A DNA stretch of 64,000 bases from positions 3,297,001 to 3,361,000 of the forward strand of contig NZ_CP146242.1 in NCBI RefSeq assembly GCF_037039395.1, read 5' to 3'. The position numbers and the translations under genes were made by a program. The notes beneath the pieces are model-generated. The model searched no databases, was not told where the DNA came from, and saw only the letters and a list, made by a program, of their open reading frames with translations. Positions 1 to 7,569 of the stretch are shown in pieces (positions within the stretch are counted from its first letter, which is position 1; each line of letters begins with the position of its first letter). This DNA is from Agrobacterium vitis (GTDB lineage: Bacteria > Pseudomonadota > Alphaproteobacteria > Rhizobiales > Rhizobiaceae).

Positions 1-429
1 TTTGGGTTTCCGGTGCTGATTTCGTCCGATGGCGCCTTGATCGCGGTGGAAATGGCCGCTCACACCGCCAATGCAGGGCGGGTCTATTGTCCGGCCGGCT
101 CGCTCGATGCTTCGGATATCGTCAATGCGATGGTCGATGTCGATGCCAATATGCGCCGCGAAGTGCAGGAAGAAACCGGACTGTCGGTGGATGATGCGGT
201 GATCGATCCGCAATTGCGCGGCTATCGCCGTGGCCGTCGGGTCACGCTGTTTCGGGTGTTTCGCCTGGCCTTGACCACTGAGGCGATTTTCGAGCGAATC
301 GCGGCCCATATGGCTGTTGATGAAGAACAGGAAATTGCCCGCGCCGTGGCCATTCGCTCGGCGGATCGCAAGGCGCATGATTACACGCCAGACATGTATC
401 CCCTGTTGGATTGGATTTTTCCCGGCTAA
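1..429 (+). CDS. Nudix hydrolase family protein, 5' end outside window
   Basis: The reading frame is open from base 1, so the gene starts upstream; a GTG at 13 is only an internal candidate. The protein carries a Nudix box: a Gly-rich start followed by RREVQEETGL, matching the REUXEEXGU core that binds the metal and hydrolyses nucleoside diphosphate-X bonds. Substrate cannot be told. It ends 75 bases before the PhzF gene on the same strand. Host gene, outside the prophage. The alternative of a non-hydrolytic Nudix-fold protein cannot be excluded. Confidence 0.75.
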   Translation, partial: FGFPVLISSDGALIAVEMAAHTANAGRVYCPAGSLDASDIVNAMVDVDANMRREVQEETGLSVDDAVIDPQLRGYRRGRRVTLFRVFRLALTTEAIFERIAAHMAVDEEQEIARAVAIRSADRKAHDYTPDMYPLLDWIFPG

Positions 430-503
430 GCGGCTGGTTCGCCTTGCATGGCTGGCGCTGCTCGTGCAGTTTGCTGGCATTGTAACGGCGACTGGAGGCT
501 TGT

Positions 504-1418
504 TTGGCTCGACACTATTGCATTTACGACGTCTTCACCGACAAGAAGCTGTGCGGCAATCCTTTGGCAATCGTGTTCGATTGCGAGGATCTCGATGACG
601 ATGCGTTGCAGGCGATAGCGCGGGAATTCAATCTCTCGGAAACGGTTTTCGTTTTTCCCTCCGTTAACGTCGCACATGTGGCGCGCATCCGGATTTTCAC
701 CCCCGGTCGCGAGCTTCCCTTTGCCGGCCACCCGACGGTTGGCACGGCGATCGGCCTGGCGGAAAAGGCTCATCAGGACCGCGAGGGTCCGCTCGATCTG
801 GTTTCGGTGATCGACGAAAAGATCGGCCCGGTGCGCTGTGCCGTCAGCCTGAGGCCGGGTGAGGCGAGTTTTGCCGAATTTGACCTGCCGAAAACCTCCA
901 CCCAGATACAGCTGCCACTCGACCGCCAGGGCATCGCCGATGCGCTTGGCCTGAAGCCGAACCAATTGCTTTTCGAAAATCATCTGCCGTCGATCTGGTC
1001 GGCTGGCGTGCCTTTCCTGCTCATTCCGGTCAGCACTCTGGGGGATGTCGAAAGCATCGAATTCGATCCGCAGCTCTGGGAGCGGGCGGCACCTTTCTGC
1101 GACGGCGCGCTGACCTCAGCCTATGTCTATTGCCGTGGCGGTGTTCACCACGCGGCTGACTTTCACGCCCGGAAGTTTTCCCCCGACATGGGCATCGAGG
1201 ACCCGGCCACAGGCTCGGCTGTGGCAGCGCTTTCCGGCGCTATCCAGCATTTCGACGCGCTACCGGAGGGCCACCACCCGCTGCTGATAGAGCAGGGCGT
1301 GGAAATGGGGCGCCCCTCATTCATCCATCTGCATATCGATACCAAGGAAGCCAAAGTTTTCCGCGCCCGCATCGGTGGCACCGCCGTACGCATCGCTTCC
1401 GGCATGCTCGACATTTGA
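504..1418 (+). CDS. PhzF family phenazine biosynthesis-like isomerase/epimerase
   Basis: 304 residues, normal for the PhzF/diaminopimelate-epimerase-like fold. Diagnostic pieces: [19 protein letters not shown] at the N-terminus, NLSETVFVF with the conserved Glu, and [22 protein letters not shown] in the middle; [13 protein letters not shown] lies near the C-terminus. The start is TTG at 504, with GGAGG at 494-498 five bases upstream. Family members are isomerases of uncertain substrate in most bacteria, so no pathway is claimed. It is the last host gene before the tRNA-Lys integration site. Confidence 0.85.
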   Translation: MARHYCIYDVFTDKKLCGNPLAIVFDCEDLDDDALQAIAREFNLSETVFVFPSVNVAHVARIRIFTPGRELPFAGHPTVGTAIGLAEKAHQDREGPLDLVSVIDEKIGPVRCAVSLRPGEASFAEFDLPKTSTQIQLPLDRQGIADALGLKPNQLLFENHLPSIWSAGVPFLLIPVSTLGDVESIEFDPQLWERAAPFCDGALTSAYVYCRGGVHHAADFHARKFSPDMGIEDPATGSAVAALSGAIQHFDALPEGHHPLLIEQGVEMGRPSFIHLHIDTKEAKVFRARIGGTAVRIASGMLDI

Positions 1419-1557
1419 TTTTCCTTGGTTTTTTCGAGTTTTGATTTTTTTTGCTGTTTCATGGCATTTTTTTCGAAACGGTGCTGGACAAGCAGAGGCA
1501 ACCCCTTTATATCCCCGCTCACGGCAGCGATGAAGCACAAACGAAGCGCTGCGGGGC

Positions 1558-1635
<78 letters not shown>

Positions 1636-1684
1636 TTTCAATAATTTAGCAGATTTTTGCGACCAATTTGCGCCGGTTATGCGA

Positions 1685-1728
1685 CCGTGCGACTTGGTCG
1701 CTTTGTCGTACGGTCGCACGGGTTTTTT
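1685..1728 (+). terminator. Inverted repeat with T-tract behind tRNA-Lys; possible terminator or integrase arm sites
   Basis: CCGTGCGAC (1685-1693) and GTCGCACGG (1713-1721) form a 9-bp stem with a 19-base loop, followed by six T, so it can act as the tRNA terminator. Nested copies of the same word (TTGCGACC from 1657, GCGACC 1681-1686, GGTCGC 1696-1701) make this an array of GCGAC motifs close to attL. The same arms recur at 18261-18292, and CGTCGCACG lies close to attR. A protein-binding function (integrase arm sites) is the alternative reading. Confidence 0.45.
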
Positions 1729-1791
1729 CACCCATTGCCTGCTTTAGCGAGAACTGTAGGATAGCGCGATCTTGTATTGCGCTGTGGGGGT

Positions 1792-2073
1792 ATGATGCTG
1801 GGCGGTCGAACGTTTGTCTTGGGTATGGTGATTGTTGGTCTGGCGGGGTGCGTTACCGCGCCCAAGGGCCTTTTCCATCGTGTGAGCGATGGCCAGCGGG
1901 TGGATGCCAATCCGCAGCTTCTTGCAGAGTTTCAGCAGGCGCGGGTGATATGTGATGGGGAGGCGTCCAAAGCCGCGCTCACGTCCACCGAGCGGGACCG
2001 CGCCATACATTCCTTGAATGTGAATTTGGTGTTTGACGCCTGCCTTGCGCAGAAGGGCTATGTCAGGCGGTAA
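1792..2073 (+). CDS. Small prophage lipoprotein
   Basis: About 93 residues. The N-terminus is a lipoprotein signal: hydrophobic stretch FVLGMVIVGLAGC with lipobox LAGC, so the mature protein starts with an acylated Cys and should sit in the envelope. The rest is polar and carries two further Cys. ATG codons at 1792 and 1795 both follow GGGGG; a TTG at 1777 is less likely. Function unknown. In this first prophage position it may be a lysogenic-conversion gene, which is inference. Confidence 0.6.
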   Translation: MMLGGRTFVLGMVIVGLAGCVTAPKGLFHRVSDGQRVDANPQLLAEFQQARVICDGEASKAALTSTERDRAIHSLNVNLVFDACLAQKGYVRR

Positions 2074-2089
2074 AGGATTGGGGGCAATC

Positions 2090-2392
2090 ATGACGGCACG
2101 AGATTATGCAAAATTTGGGACCGGTATCGCGGCGCTACTGCTGTTCGCGGCGTTGGCTCCGTGGTCCTACGGGTTTTATTCGCTGCTTCGCCTGGTGGTG
2201 TGTGCGGCGGCGCTGTACGCGGGCATTCAGCTGCTCGAGCGGGATAGGAATATCGCTATCGGCCTTTTCGTGGTGGCCTTTATATTCAATCCGTTGCTGC
2301 CGCTGCATCTGACCAGAGAGATATGGTCGGTTCTGAATGTAGCGGCAGGTGTGTTTATGGGGTACGTGACGGTCAAGCTCGCGCGGCAATGA
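2090..2392 (+). CDS. Small multi-span membrane protein (DUF6804-like)
   Basis: 100 residues, almost wholly hydrophobic, with three or four membrane segments. The motif FNPLLPLHLTREIW is typical of a family of small membrane proteins I recall as DUF6804; function unknown. Start ATG 2090 is preceded by AGGATTGGGGG. It runs in the direction of the lipoprotein gene (17 bases apart) and converges on the leftward integrase operon, so the pair looks like an accessory cassette expressed in the lysogen. Confidence 0.65.
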   Translation: MTARDYAKFGTGIAALLLFAALAPWSYGFYSLLRLVVCAAALYAGIQLLERDRNIAIGLFVVAFIFNPLLPLHLTREIWSVLNVAAGVFMGYVTVKLARQ

Positions 2393-2404
2393 TGCGTTGG
2401 TTGG

Positions 2405-2737
2405 TCATTCGGGATCTTTGCCATTATCGCCCGGTTTCGGGATATTGATCTGGAGTGGTTTTATGAGCATCATAAGGCGGAAGTGTTCAAGCGCGATCAG
2501 TTCGTCTGCCGTCCAGCCATTTTGATCTCTTGGTGGTAGACCGATCTGTCGGCGGCATTCGTCTGTGACAAGCTCGGCTCCCATTGCTTCCAGAGCATTG
2601 TTGAGGGCGTAATATACTTCTCGGTGCATTTTGGGTGCGATATTGTCCTCCAACTCACGCATGAATAAAGCTATGATTTGGTTGGTGCGGTGGCGACGGA
2701 GGTTGAAAGTAGTTGCGATTTTAGTTGCGGTTTTCAT
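2405..2737 (-). CDS. Hypothetical prophage protein, last gene of left operon
   Basis: 110 residues from ATG 2737 (a TTG at 2740 is possible). Basic N-terminus, no recognised domain. The upstream gene overlaps its start, and the start is preceded by GGGAGAGCATTG, the same ribosome-binding context seen at the two previous junctions. Last member of the leftward chain. Function unknown. Confidence 0.6.
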   Translation of the reverse strand: MKTATKIATTFNLRRHRTNQIIALFMRELEDNIAPKMHREVYYALNNALEAMGAELVTDECRRQIGLPPRDQNGWTADELIALEHFRLMMLIKPLQINIPKPGDNGKDPE

Positions 2738-2942
2738 CAATGCTCTCCCTTAGAAAATAACTCTTCTGACTTGTGTCGTAACTCATGAGACGTGGATGAA
2801 GTTTTTGCACTTTTGAAAAGTCGCTCGATGCAACTTGTGCTGTAACGCCAAATTTTCTTGTGACGTGAGCGCGATTGATGAACCCGAAAATTTCAATACT
2901 TTCGACGATCCACTCAATTCGCAGCCTTTCGAAATATCTCAC
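2721..2942 (-). CDS. Small helix-turn-helix protein
   Basis: 73 residues. The stretch ESIEIFGFINRAHVTRKFGV followed by TAQVASSDFSKVQKLHPRLM reads as a winged-helix fold: helix, turn, recognition helix with serines, then a wing. Start is GTG 2942, inside a GTGA overlap with the stop of the preceding gene. Its place directly after the integrase chain suggests a regulator or directionality factor, but that is inference. Confidence 0.65.
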   Translation of the reverse strand: MRYFERLRIEWIVESIEIFGFINRAHVTRKFGVTAQVASSDFSKVQKLHPRLMSYDTSQKSYFLRESIDENRN

Positions 2943-3163
2943 TTGCTCTCCCCCTCATGCAGAGTATTGTTTGCCTGTGTAGCGAGCGTTTCGGCATATT
3001 CTCTATCCGTAAATACGGCGCCGTTGGCAGGCTGACCGGTCAACTTTTCGAATAGCCTTCCGGTGACATTCAGGACGCCATGACGCTGATCAGCAACAAA
3101 CCAGAATGGCCATTCGTCTGTCCTGTCGCTGGCAGAGCGGGCGTAATACCGATTGTCGTTCAC
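2939..3163 (-). CDS. Hypothetical small protein following integrase
   Basis: 74 residues, GTG start at 3163 overlapping the integrase stop by GTGA. No recognised domain; contains WPFWFVADQRHGVL. It ends in HEGESK, exactly like the integrase, because the coding end doubles as the ribosome-binding and coupling sequence for the next gene. Function unknown. Confidence 0.6.
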   Translation of the reverse strand: MNDNRYYARSASDRTDEWPFWFVADQRHGVLNVTGRLFEKLTGQPANGAVFTDREYAETLATQANNTLHEGESK

Positions 3164-4347
3164 TTGCTCTCTCCCTCATGCCAGCGAACCATTTTCGCCA
3201 TGGCATTGTCGGCCTGTTCTTCCGTCATGGCATTGTAGTGCTTCATAACTTCGTGAATTGTTTGATAGCTATGGCCTGTGATGCTACAAATTTCCTGGGG
3301 GGTGCATCCCGCATTGCTGAGCCAAGTTACAGCTGTATCGCGTAAATCCTGATCGCGCAGGGTTTTGAGGCTCGGCATGGACTTGGTTGCGTGGCGGCGA
3401 AGATCTTCAAATAGATGCCGGTAATAATCCGGTTTGAAAGGCTGCCAGCGTCTTTCATCTAGTATGACATAGGGAGAAATGATGCCGGCCTCCTTGCGGC
3501 GCTGCACGGCGGCATCGAGACGGTTCTTGATGGCTTCGGCTTCTGGCATTGACACTAATGCATTTGTCTTGCTTTGCTTTAGTTTGATCCGTCCGGCTTC
3601 CCGCCCAGCAAAGGTAAACTCCAGTCGATCGTTTTGTCGTTGGCCGGACCATACGGCCAACGTAATCATATCGCCAAGCTCCGGTCTGCCGATGGCGTCG
3701 GCAACATTGACCAAATGGACAATCTCGGCTTTCGTTGCTGCGCGCACACGCGGCGGCGGGGTTTTCATTTTCAACTTATGGGCCGGATTGATCAGCATGG
3801 AGGGCAGGTGGCCGCGATCCATGCCCCATTGCAGGGCGATGCCCAGCACGCGCAGCACGGCATGGGCGGTGTGCAGCCCGCATTCGCTGCGCAGCTTGTC
3901 ATAGAGGCCCAGGCAGATCTGTTTGCTCAACGCCTCGGCCGCCGAATACCAGATATCCGGTGCGCGCTTTTCGATGACGCCGATCTTCTGGCGGTAGTCC
4001 CTGATGGTATTGGGCTGGCGGTCGGCCATGTCGGGGTTTCTGGCGGTGTTCAGCCAGTTTTCCAGAAGGGTTTCCAGCGTGAGGCCGCGCCGCGCTGGAG
4101 CGGCTTCTGTGGCGGCGCGCGGACGGCCCGGCTTTTTGCGGCGGTTCTGGCGGGCTTCCTCCTCCAGCTGGCGCGCAAAGCTTTGCGACCAGGCGTGGCA
4201 TTCGGCTTCTTTCAGCCAGTTGCCCGCCTCGTCTTTCAGATCCTGCCCGGCATGGCCGCGCGCGCGCAACGTCTCCGATGGATTGAAACGCGGACGGCCA
4301 TTGCGCCAAGCGACATAGCGGATTTTCGGGGTGGATGGTTTTACCAT
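3160..4347 (-). CDS. int: Phage integrase (tyrosine recombinase)
   Basis: 395 residues from ATG 4347. N-terminal AT-hook-like basic tract (RRKKPGRPRA), then a core-binding domain (TIRDYRQKIGVIEKRAPDIW) and the catalytic domain: Arg in SGQRQNDRLEF near residue 237, second Arg in DLRDTAVTWL near 334, GHS box, and the nucleophile Tyr in VMKHYNAM near 370. The His usual three residues before the second Arg is Gln here. It should catalyse recombination between attP and tRNA-Lys attB. Located 1.5 kb from attL, within the leftward operon. Confidence 0.93.
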   Translation of the reverse strand: MVKPSTPKIRYVAWRNGRPRFNPSETLRARGHAGQDLKDEAGNWLKEAECHAWSQSFARQLEEEARQNRRKKPGRPRAATEAAPARRGLTLETLLENWLNTARNPDMADRQPNTIRDYRQKIGVIEKRAPDIWYSAAEALSKQICLGLYDKLRSECGLHTAHAVLRVLGIALQWGMDRGHLPSMLINPAHKLKMKTPPPRVRAATKAEIVHLVNVADAIGRPELGDMITLAVWSGQRQNDRLEFTFAGREAGRIKLKQSKTNALVSMPEAEAIKNRLDAAVQRRKEAGIISPYVILDERRWQPFKPDYYRHLFEDLRRHATKSMPSLKTLRDQDLRDTAVTWLSNAGCTPQEICSITGHSYQTIHEVMKHYNAMTEEQADNAMAKMVRWHEGESK

Positions 4348-4349
4348 GA

Positions 4350-4859
4350 CTAGATCCGAAAGATTTCGTGGTTGATGCTGTAGACCGATCCGGGCGCGAT
4401 GCTGCTGCCGCCGGTCGAGACGATCCAGCCGTCTCTCCAATGGGAGAAGATGAAGCTGGCTTCCTTTTTGCCGCATTCGGCCTTTGTGGCGCGGAGGCGG
4501 TCGCCGGGTTTCAGGAGAGGGCGCAAGGCTTCCTTGGCCAAGAGATTTCGTAGATTATTCTCGGCGGCATTCTGTCCGAACTTGTGGAAGCTATCCCACC
4601 GTGCGGCATGCTCTCGGCTTGTTTCCGGCTTGTGGGCGGCGGCGAAGGCCAGCCACTCCATGGCGATGGCCTGTTCTGCCTGTTCGCGTGTGGCGCTGAC
4701 GCATAGGAGTTTGCCGTCGATGATGCTGTGCACCGTGAACAAGCCCCAGTTGTCTTCGCCAATTTGATGTCCGGTGAAGTGAATTTTAGGGTCGAGAATG
4801 CGCGCGGTGAGGCGGCCCGTTCTGCTGATTTCGATTTCGGCTTTGATGGTGGTGGTCAT
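4350..4859 (-). CDS. Hypothetical prophage protein upstream of integrase
   Basis: 169 residues from ATG 4859 (MTTTIKAEIEIS). An in-frame upstream extension exists but lacks a good start. Beta-rich N-terminal half (DNWGLFTVHSIIDGKLLCVSAT) and a short charged middle; the C-terminal part SFIFSHWRDGWIVSTGGSSI resembles a small beta domain. No family recognised. The integrase ATG follows two bases after its stop, so the two are translated together. Confidence 0.65.
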   Translation of the reverse strand: MTTTIKAEIEISRTGRLTARILDPKIHFTGHQIGEDNWGLFTVHSIIDGKLLCVSATREQAEQAIAMEWLAFAAAHKPETSREHAARWDSFHKFGQNAAENNLRNLLAKEALRPLLKPGDRLRATKAECGKKEASFIFSHWRDGWIVSTGGSSIAPGSVYSINHEIFRI

Positions 4860-4869
4860 TTCGTGGCCC

Positions 4870-5037
4870 TCAACCGAATATTTGCAGGCAGGCTGCAAGG
4901 GTGAAGAAGAAAAGGGTGGCGCTTAGGAATATCCTTCCCAAGGCCTTGTCACCGGGTGGGTCCATCGTCTGGCACCCCACGGCAAATTCGAACATGAGCG
5001 CGACGAAATAGAGGATGATCGATATGGCTGTGATCAT
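4870..5037 (-). CDS. 55-residue two-span membrane protein
   Basis: A short gene starting at ATG 5037, overlapping the stop of the upstream gene by ATGA. The product has two hydrophobic segments, IISIILYFVALMFEFAVG-like at the N-terminus and LSATLFFFTLAACLQIF at the C-terminus, separated by a polar loop CQTMDPPGDKALG. The tight overlap and clean membrane topology support a real gene. Function unknown. Confidence 0.6.
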   Translation of the reverse strand: MITAISIILYFVALMFEFAVGCQTMDPPGDKALGRIFLSATLFFFTLAACLQIFG

Positions 5038-5291
5038 TTCCCAGCCCTCACGATTGCCCGGCTTTCCTGTTCGATCAGGCTTTGCCGTTTCAGGTTGGTT
5101 TCCAGCAGCAGCGCGCCGCTGATGAAGAGGGTGAGGCCCATGGCGGCCAGCGCCAGGCCGTCGCGCAGGGACGGCATGTAAAGCGGCACGGGCTTTCGGT
5201 GGGTGCCGTGGTCATAGGCAGGGTGCTGCTGCTGGCACTGGTCGGGCTGGCAGGCGCATTCACGCTCGGTGCGGAAATCACAAGGGGTCAT
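5034..5291 (-). CDS. Small single-span protein with Cys-rich N-terminus
   Basis: 85 residues from ATG 5291. The first 20 residues hold four Cys (CDF...CACQPDQC), possibly a metal site; residues about 46-62 form one membrane span (GLALAAMGLTLFISGALLL) followed by a charged tail. Overlaps the upstream gene by 14 bases and the downstream gene by ATGA. Function unknown. Confidence 0.6.
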   Translation of the reverse strand: MTPCDFRTERECACQPDQCQQQHPAYDHGTHRKPVPLYMPSLRDGLALAAMGLTLFISGALLLETNLKRQSLIEQESRAIVRAGK

Positions 5292-5883
5292 TGGTTGGCC
5301 CCGCTGCGGCTTCCTGAGCGTCCGGCTCATTCTCATAAGGCACGCGCGCCGAAAACGGCTCGAGAGCTTTATCGAGTGCATGACTTTCATTGCTCAAGTC
5401 GTTGTGGGCATCCCAGAATTCGCGGGCGGCAATGACGAGATCGATCACGACCTGCGGCAGGGCAGTCGCTTCCGGTGTAGGGGAGCGCAGATGATGGCAA
5501 CCGGCGATATCGCAAATTGGGCATACTTGAACAACGCCCAACACTTTCAGGGCGGTGGATGGCGCTTCCTCCATTTCCACAACATAAACAGGCGGTGCTT
5601 CGCCGCCGCATTCCACGGCGATGACGGCGCGCGGTTCCATTTCGACGAAATATCGAACGGGGAACGCTCCTTCGTCCCTTGCCCGCATGAAGTCCTTGCC
5701 GACATTGCAACGCCGTCCGACATTATCGATGCAGATCGGCTTAAGCTCTTCGCCCACGCTTCCTTTAAAACCGGTCAGCGCGCGCTGAGCGTGGTCTACC
5801 CAATCGTTGAACGTATCGAACTGGCCGAGAATGATCGGCTGTAGATGCGCCGCCGGTGTGCCTTTATTCCATGGTCTGGACAT
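5278..5883 (-). CDS. Hypothetical protein with possible zinc site
   Basis: 201 residues from ATG 5883, with GGAG six bases upstream. The middle holds CPICDIAGCHHLR, a plausible Cys/His metal-binding cluster. The C-terminal part is acidic. Family not recognised. It is the first gene after a structured leader and intrinsic terminator (5898-6065), so its expression may be set by transcription attenuation. Confidence 0.65.
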   Translation of the reverse strand: MSRPWNKGTPAAHLQPIILGQFDTFNDWVDHAQRALTGFKGSVGEELKPICIDNVGRRCNVGKDFMRARDEGAFPVRYFVEMEPRAVIAVECGGEAPPVYVVEMEEAPSTALKVLGVVQVCPICDIAGCHHLRSPTPEATALPQVVIDLVIAAREFWDAHNDLSNESHALDKALEPFSARVPYENEPDAQEAAAGPTNDPL

Positions 5884-5897
5884 TCTTATCTCCGGAT

Positions 5898-5940
5898 AAA
5901 AAGAGCCCGGCGGCGTACACGATACAGATCGTCGCCGGGC
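5898..5940 (-). terminator. Intrinsic terminator directly upstream of gene start
   Basis: Reading leftward, the arm GCCCGGCG (5940-5933 complement) pairs with CGCCGGGC, with an inner ACGAT/ATCGT stem and ACAG-type loop, followed by a T-rich run at 5903-5897. The run ends only a few bases before the GGAG and ATG of the gene at 5883. It would cut the left operon in two unless read through. Confidence 0.75.
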
Positions 5941-5995
5941 AGGTGGTGCGCTGGCCGGGCAAACGGACAGCGCCTGGGGGTACTGGTGAAGGGAT

Positions 5996-6065
5996 GCAGC
6001 GGGCCGGTGGTCCGCCACCAATCCCCAGATCGTGGATGATCGATGGGGATGAGCCGGCCCGCTGC
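5996..6065. other. Predicted three-way RNA junction in left operon
   Basis: GCAGCGGGCCGG (5996-6007) is perfectly complementary to 6054-6065. Inside are two further hairpins: GGTGG/CCACC (6006-6010 with 6015-6019) and a 10-bp hairpin ATCCCC..ATCG / CGAT GGGGAT (6021-6050). It sits in the only non-coding gap of the left operon (5884-6111), upstream of the terminator at 5898-5940 in the leftward sense. A 63-residue frame across it (5886-6077) has no ribosome-binding site and looks incidental. Confidence 0.55.
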
Positions 6066-6111
6066 TTTCACGGCCACGCCCGGGAGGCGGCGGGGCCGAA
6101 ACCTGCGACGA

Positions 6112-6240
6112 TCAATAGATCGTGTCGTTCTCGTCGATCTTGTGAACCCAGAAGGCCAGGATGAGGCAGACGATGATCACGGCGAAAGCGCAGGCGATGA
6201 TGCCGAGCGTTATGCCAAGGGAAAAGGACAGCCAATCCAT
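6112..6240 (-). CDS. 42-residue single-span membrane protein
   Basis: ATG 6240 overlaps the TGA of the upstream gene (TGATG). The product begins MDWLSFSLGITLGIIACAFA and continues hydrophobic to FWVHK, then an acidic tail ending NDTIY. One long membrane span. Supported by coupling and composition; function unknown. Confidence 0.55.
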   Translation of the reverse strand: MDWLSFSLGITLGIIACAFAVIIVCLILAFWVHKIDENDTIY

Positions 6241-6521
6241 CACTGCACCACGCGCAGGATGGGGCGGCGATCCCGGAAGAGCTGGCGCGTGGTGCAGCCG
6301 TTTTCCTGTTCGCCGTTGATCGTTGCGGCGGTGACGACAAAGTTCACGCTTTCGCTGCGCGCCCGTGACGCGCTGTTGCGCAGTGTGTCGAAGTCCTCGA
6401 ACTGGAGAACGTCCTTTGCAGCCAGAAGGCCCACCAGCTTGTCGGCAAGGTATTTCTGGCGGTTGGACATGTTGTCCAGCTCGATGATGATCTTGCGGGC
6501 TTCTTCATTGCGATTGGTCAT
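6240..6521 (-). CDS. Hypothetical prophage protein
   Basis: 93 residues, ATG 6521 overlapping the upstream gene by ATGA. The N-terminal half (NEEARKIIIELDNMSNRQKY) is helical and charged, likely a short coiled coil. No domain recognised. Part of the tightly coupled left operon. Confidence 0.6.
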   Translation of the reverse strand: MTNRNEEARKIIIELDNMSNRQKYLADKLVGLLAAKDVLQFEDFDTLRNSASRARSESVNFVVTAATINGEQENGCTTRQLFRDRRPILRVVQ

Positions 6522-6787
6522 GGGGTTTTGCCCTGGAGTTTTTCAATGGCCAGTTCACCGGCCACGGTGATGGAGAGAGATTTTCCCTGGCGGCGGATGA
6601 GCCGGAATGCTTCCAGCTTCGATGCGACGCCAAGGCTGATGCGCTTGTTTCCAACCCGCCAGCCGCGCGTGCCTTGCCAGGTGTTGAACTTGAAGAATTG
6701 GAGCGCGCAAAGCGCGTCCTGCTGGGCAGGTGTTAGCGCCTTGCGCGGATTGGTGACGGCCGGGTTTTCGGAAAGAGGGATGCTCAT
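6518..6787 (-). CDS. Hypothetical prophage protein, possible winged helix
   Basis: 89 residues from ATG 6787. The stretch LTPAQQDALCALQFFKFNTW..RVGNKRISLGVASKLEAFRLIRR ends in a phage-like SITVAGELAIEKLQ, resembling a winged-helix arrangement. Overlaps both neighbours by four bases. Function unknown. Confidence 0.6.
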   Translation of the reverse strand: MSIPLSENPAVTNPRKALTPAQQDALCALQFFKFNTWQGTRGWRVGNKRISLGVASKLEAFRLIRRQGKSLSITVAGELAIEKLQGKTP

Positions 6788-6987
6788 GGCCGCACCTCCC
6801 GGCCCATGCAGCGCTCATAGGCGCTGGCTGTGACCACGGCGGGCGGAATGACCTCCGGCCCTGCTGCCACGCCGCCGCAGTTGCCGCAGGCGTGGGCTTC
6901 CATCCAGAAGGACATTTTCTGTACGCAAGACAAACGCTTGTACCGGTCGTGGTCGATCGATACGGAACCGCAGCGGCAGCCGGTCAT
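6784..6987 (-). CDS. Small Cys-rich, zinc-finger-like protein
   Basis: 67 residues with CRCGS near the N-terminus and CGNCGG in the middle plus two more Cys, consistent with a zinc ribbon. ATG 6987 overlaps the upstream stop by ATGA. Function unknown. Confidence 0.55.
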   Translation of the reverse strand: MTGCRCGSVSIDHDRYKRLSCVQKMSFWMEAHACGNCGGVAAGPEVIPPAVVTASAYERCMGREVRP

Positions 6988-7265
6988 GCCCGTGCCTCCG
7001 CGTAAGCCTCATGCAGCGCCAGGCGCTGGGCGGCGATGGTGGGGGGCAGTGTGGTCTGTGCCGGGGTGGCGGTGGCGGTGGCGCCGTAGCTTTTCAGCCA
7101 TTGCTCGATAGCGGGGCGCGACCAGCGCTTGCGGCCGGGCAGGCGCTGGGGCATGCCGTGGCGGTCTGTGAGGGACGAGACGAGACGCAGAAAATAACTC
7201 GACGTGTACCCCAAAGCGGCGGCGATCTCTGCCGCGTCTATTGTCTGCTGATGCAGGGGGATCAT
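6984..7265 (-). CDS. Helix-turn-helix/excisionase-like protein, first gene of left operon
   Basis: 93 residues from ATG 7265, eight bases after GGGAG (a TTG at 7271 is the other option). IDAAEIAAALGYTSSYFLRL is a helix-turn-helix, followed by PGRKRWSRPAIEQWL, the wing and helix typical of MerR/excisionase-like domains. As first gene behind the leftward early promoter it may be the excisionase or an operon regulator; not proven. Confidence 0.65.
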   Translation of the reverse strand: MIPLHQQTIDAAEIAAALGYTSSYFLRLVSSLTDRHGMPQRLPGRKRWSRPAIEQWLKSYGATATATPAQTTLPPTIAAQRLALHEAYAEARA

Positions 7266-7361
7266 TTGCAAAGCTCCCGTTTGCTAAAATGCTTACGGGA
7301 GAAGAATGCACATACTTTCTGCGATTTGCAAATAATAATTTGCATTTTTTTGCAAAAGCAA
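7265..7361 (-). promoter_or_regulatory. Leftward early promoter region with TTTGCAAA operator repeats
   Basis: TTTGCAAA-type words occur at 7265-7272, 7280-7287 (TTTGCTAA), 7325-7332, 7339-7345 (TTTGCAT) and 7349-7356. On the minus strand TTGCTT (7361-7356) and TATTAT (7337-7332), 18 bases apart, form a plausible promoter overlapped by these words. The same words stand in front of the Cro-like gene (8238-8288), so they are probably the CI/Cro operators. Confidence 0.5.
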
Positions 7362-7387
7362 TTTTGGGGCGGTTTGCTAGTCCACAG

Positions 7388-7536
7388 AAAAGAGCGCTCT
7401 TTTTGTCATTCTAGCTGTGGATAAGTTTTTGACACCTGGATGGCGGGTCTTGCCTGACGCTCAAAGAAAGAGCGCTCTTTTTGTCAATCTTCCTGTGGAT
7501 AAACCGAAGAGCAGGAGCGACAAAAAAGAGCGCTCT
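7388..7536. repeat. Three AGAGCGCTCT palindromes between repressor gene and left promoter
   Basis: Perfect palindromes at 7388-7403 (AAAAGAGCGCTCTTTT), 7467-7480 and 7527-7536. The first two are followed by TTTTTGTCA and, some bases later, TGTGGATAA; the third carries the same TTTTTTGTC extension on the other strand. They lie downstream of the repressor gene and upstream of the left operon, separate from the TTTGCAAA words, so a second regulator or a transcript-end function is likely. Confidence 0.6.
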
Positions 7537-7569
7537 AAAATTCAGTGCGCTCTGTTCTTTTTGCGACAT

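Noticed and set aside
5886..6077. 63-residue leftward frame in the gap of the left operon
   Set aside because: GTG start without ribosome-binding site, crosses a strong three-way junction and terminator; the structure explains the sequence better.
7388..7536. Three regularly placed repeats as a possible CRISPR array
   Set aside because: Only three short palindromes with unequal spacing and one in opposite orientation; no cas genes. Operator sites fit better.
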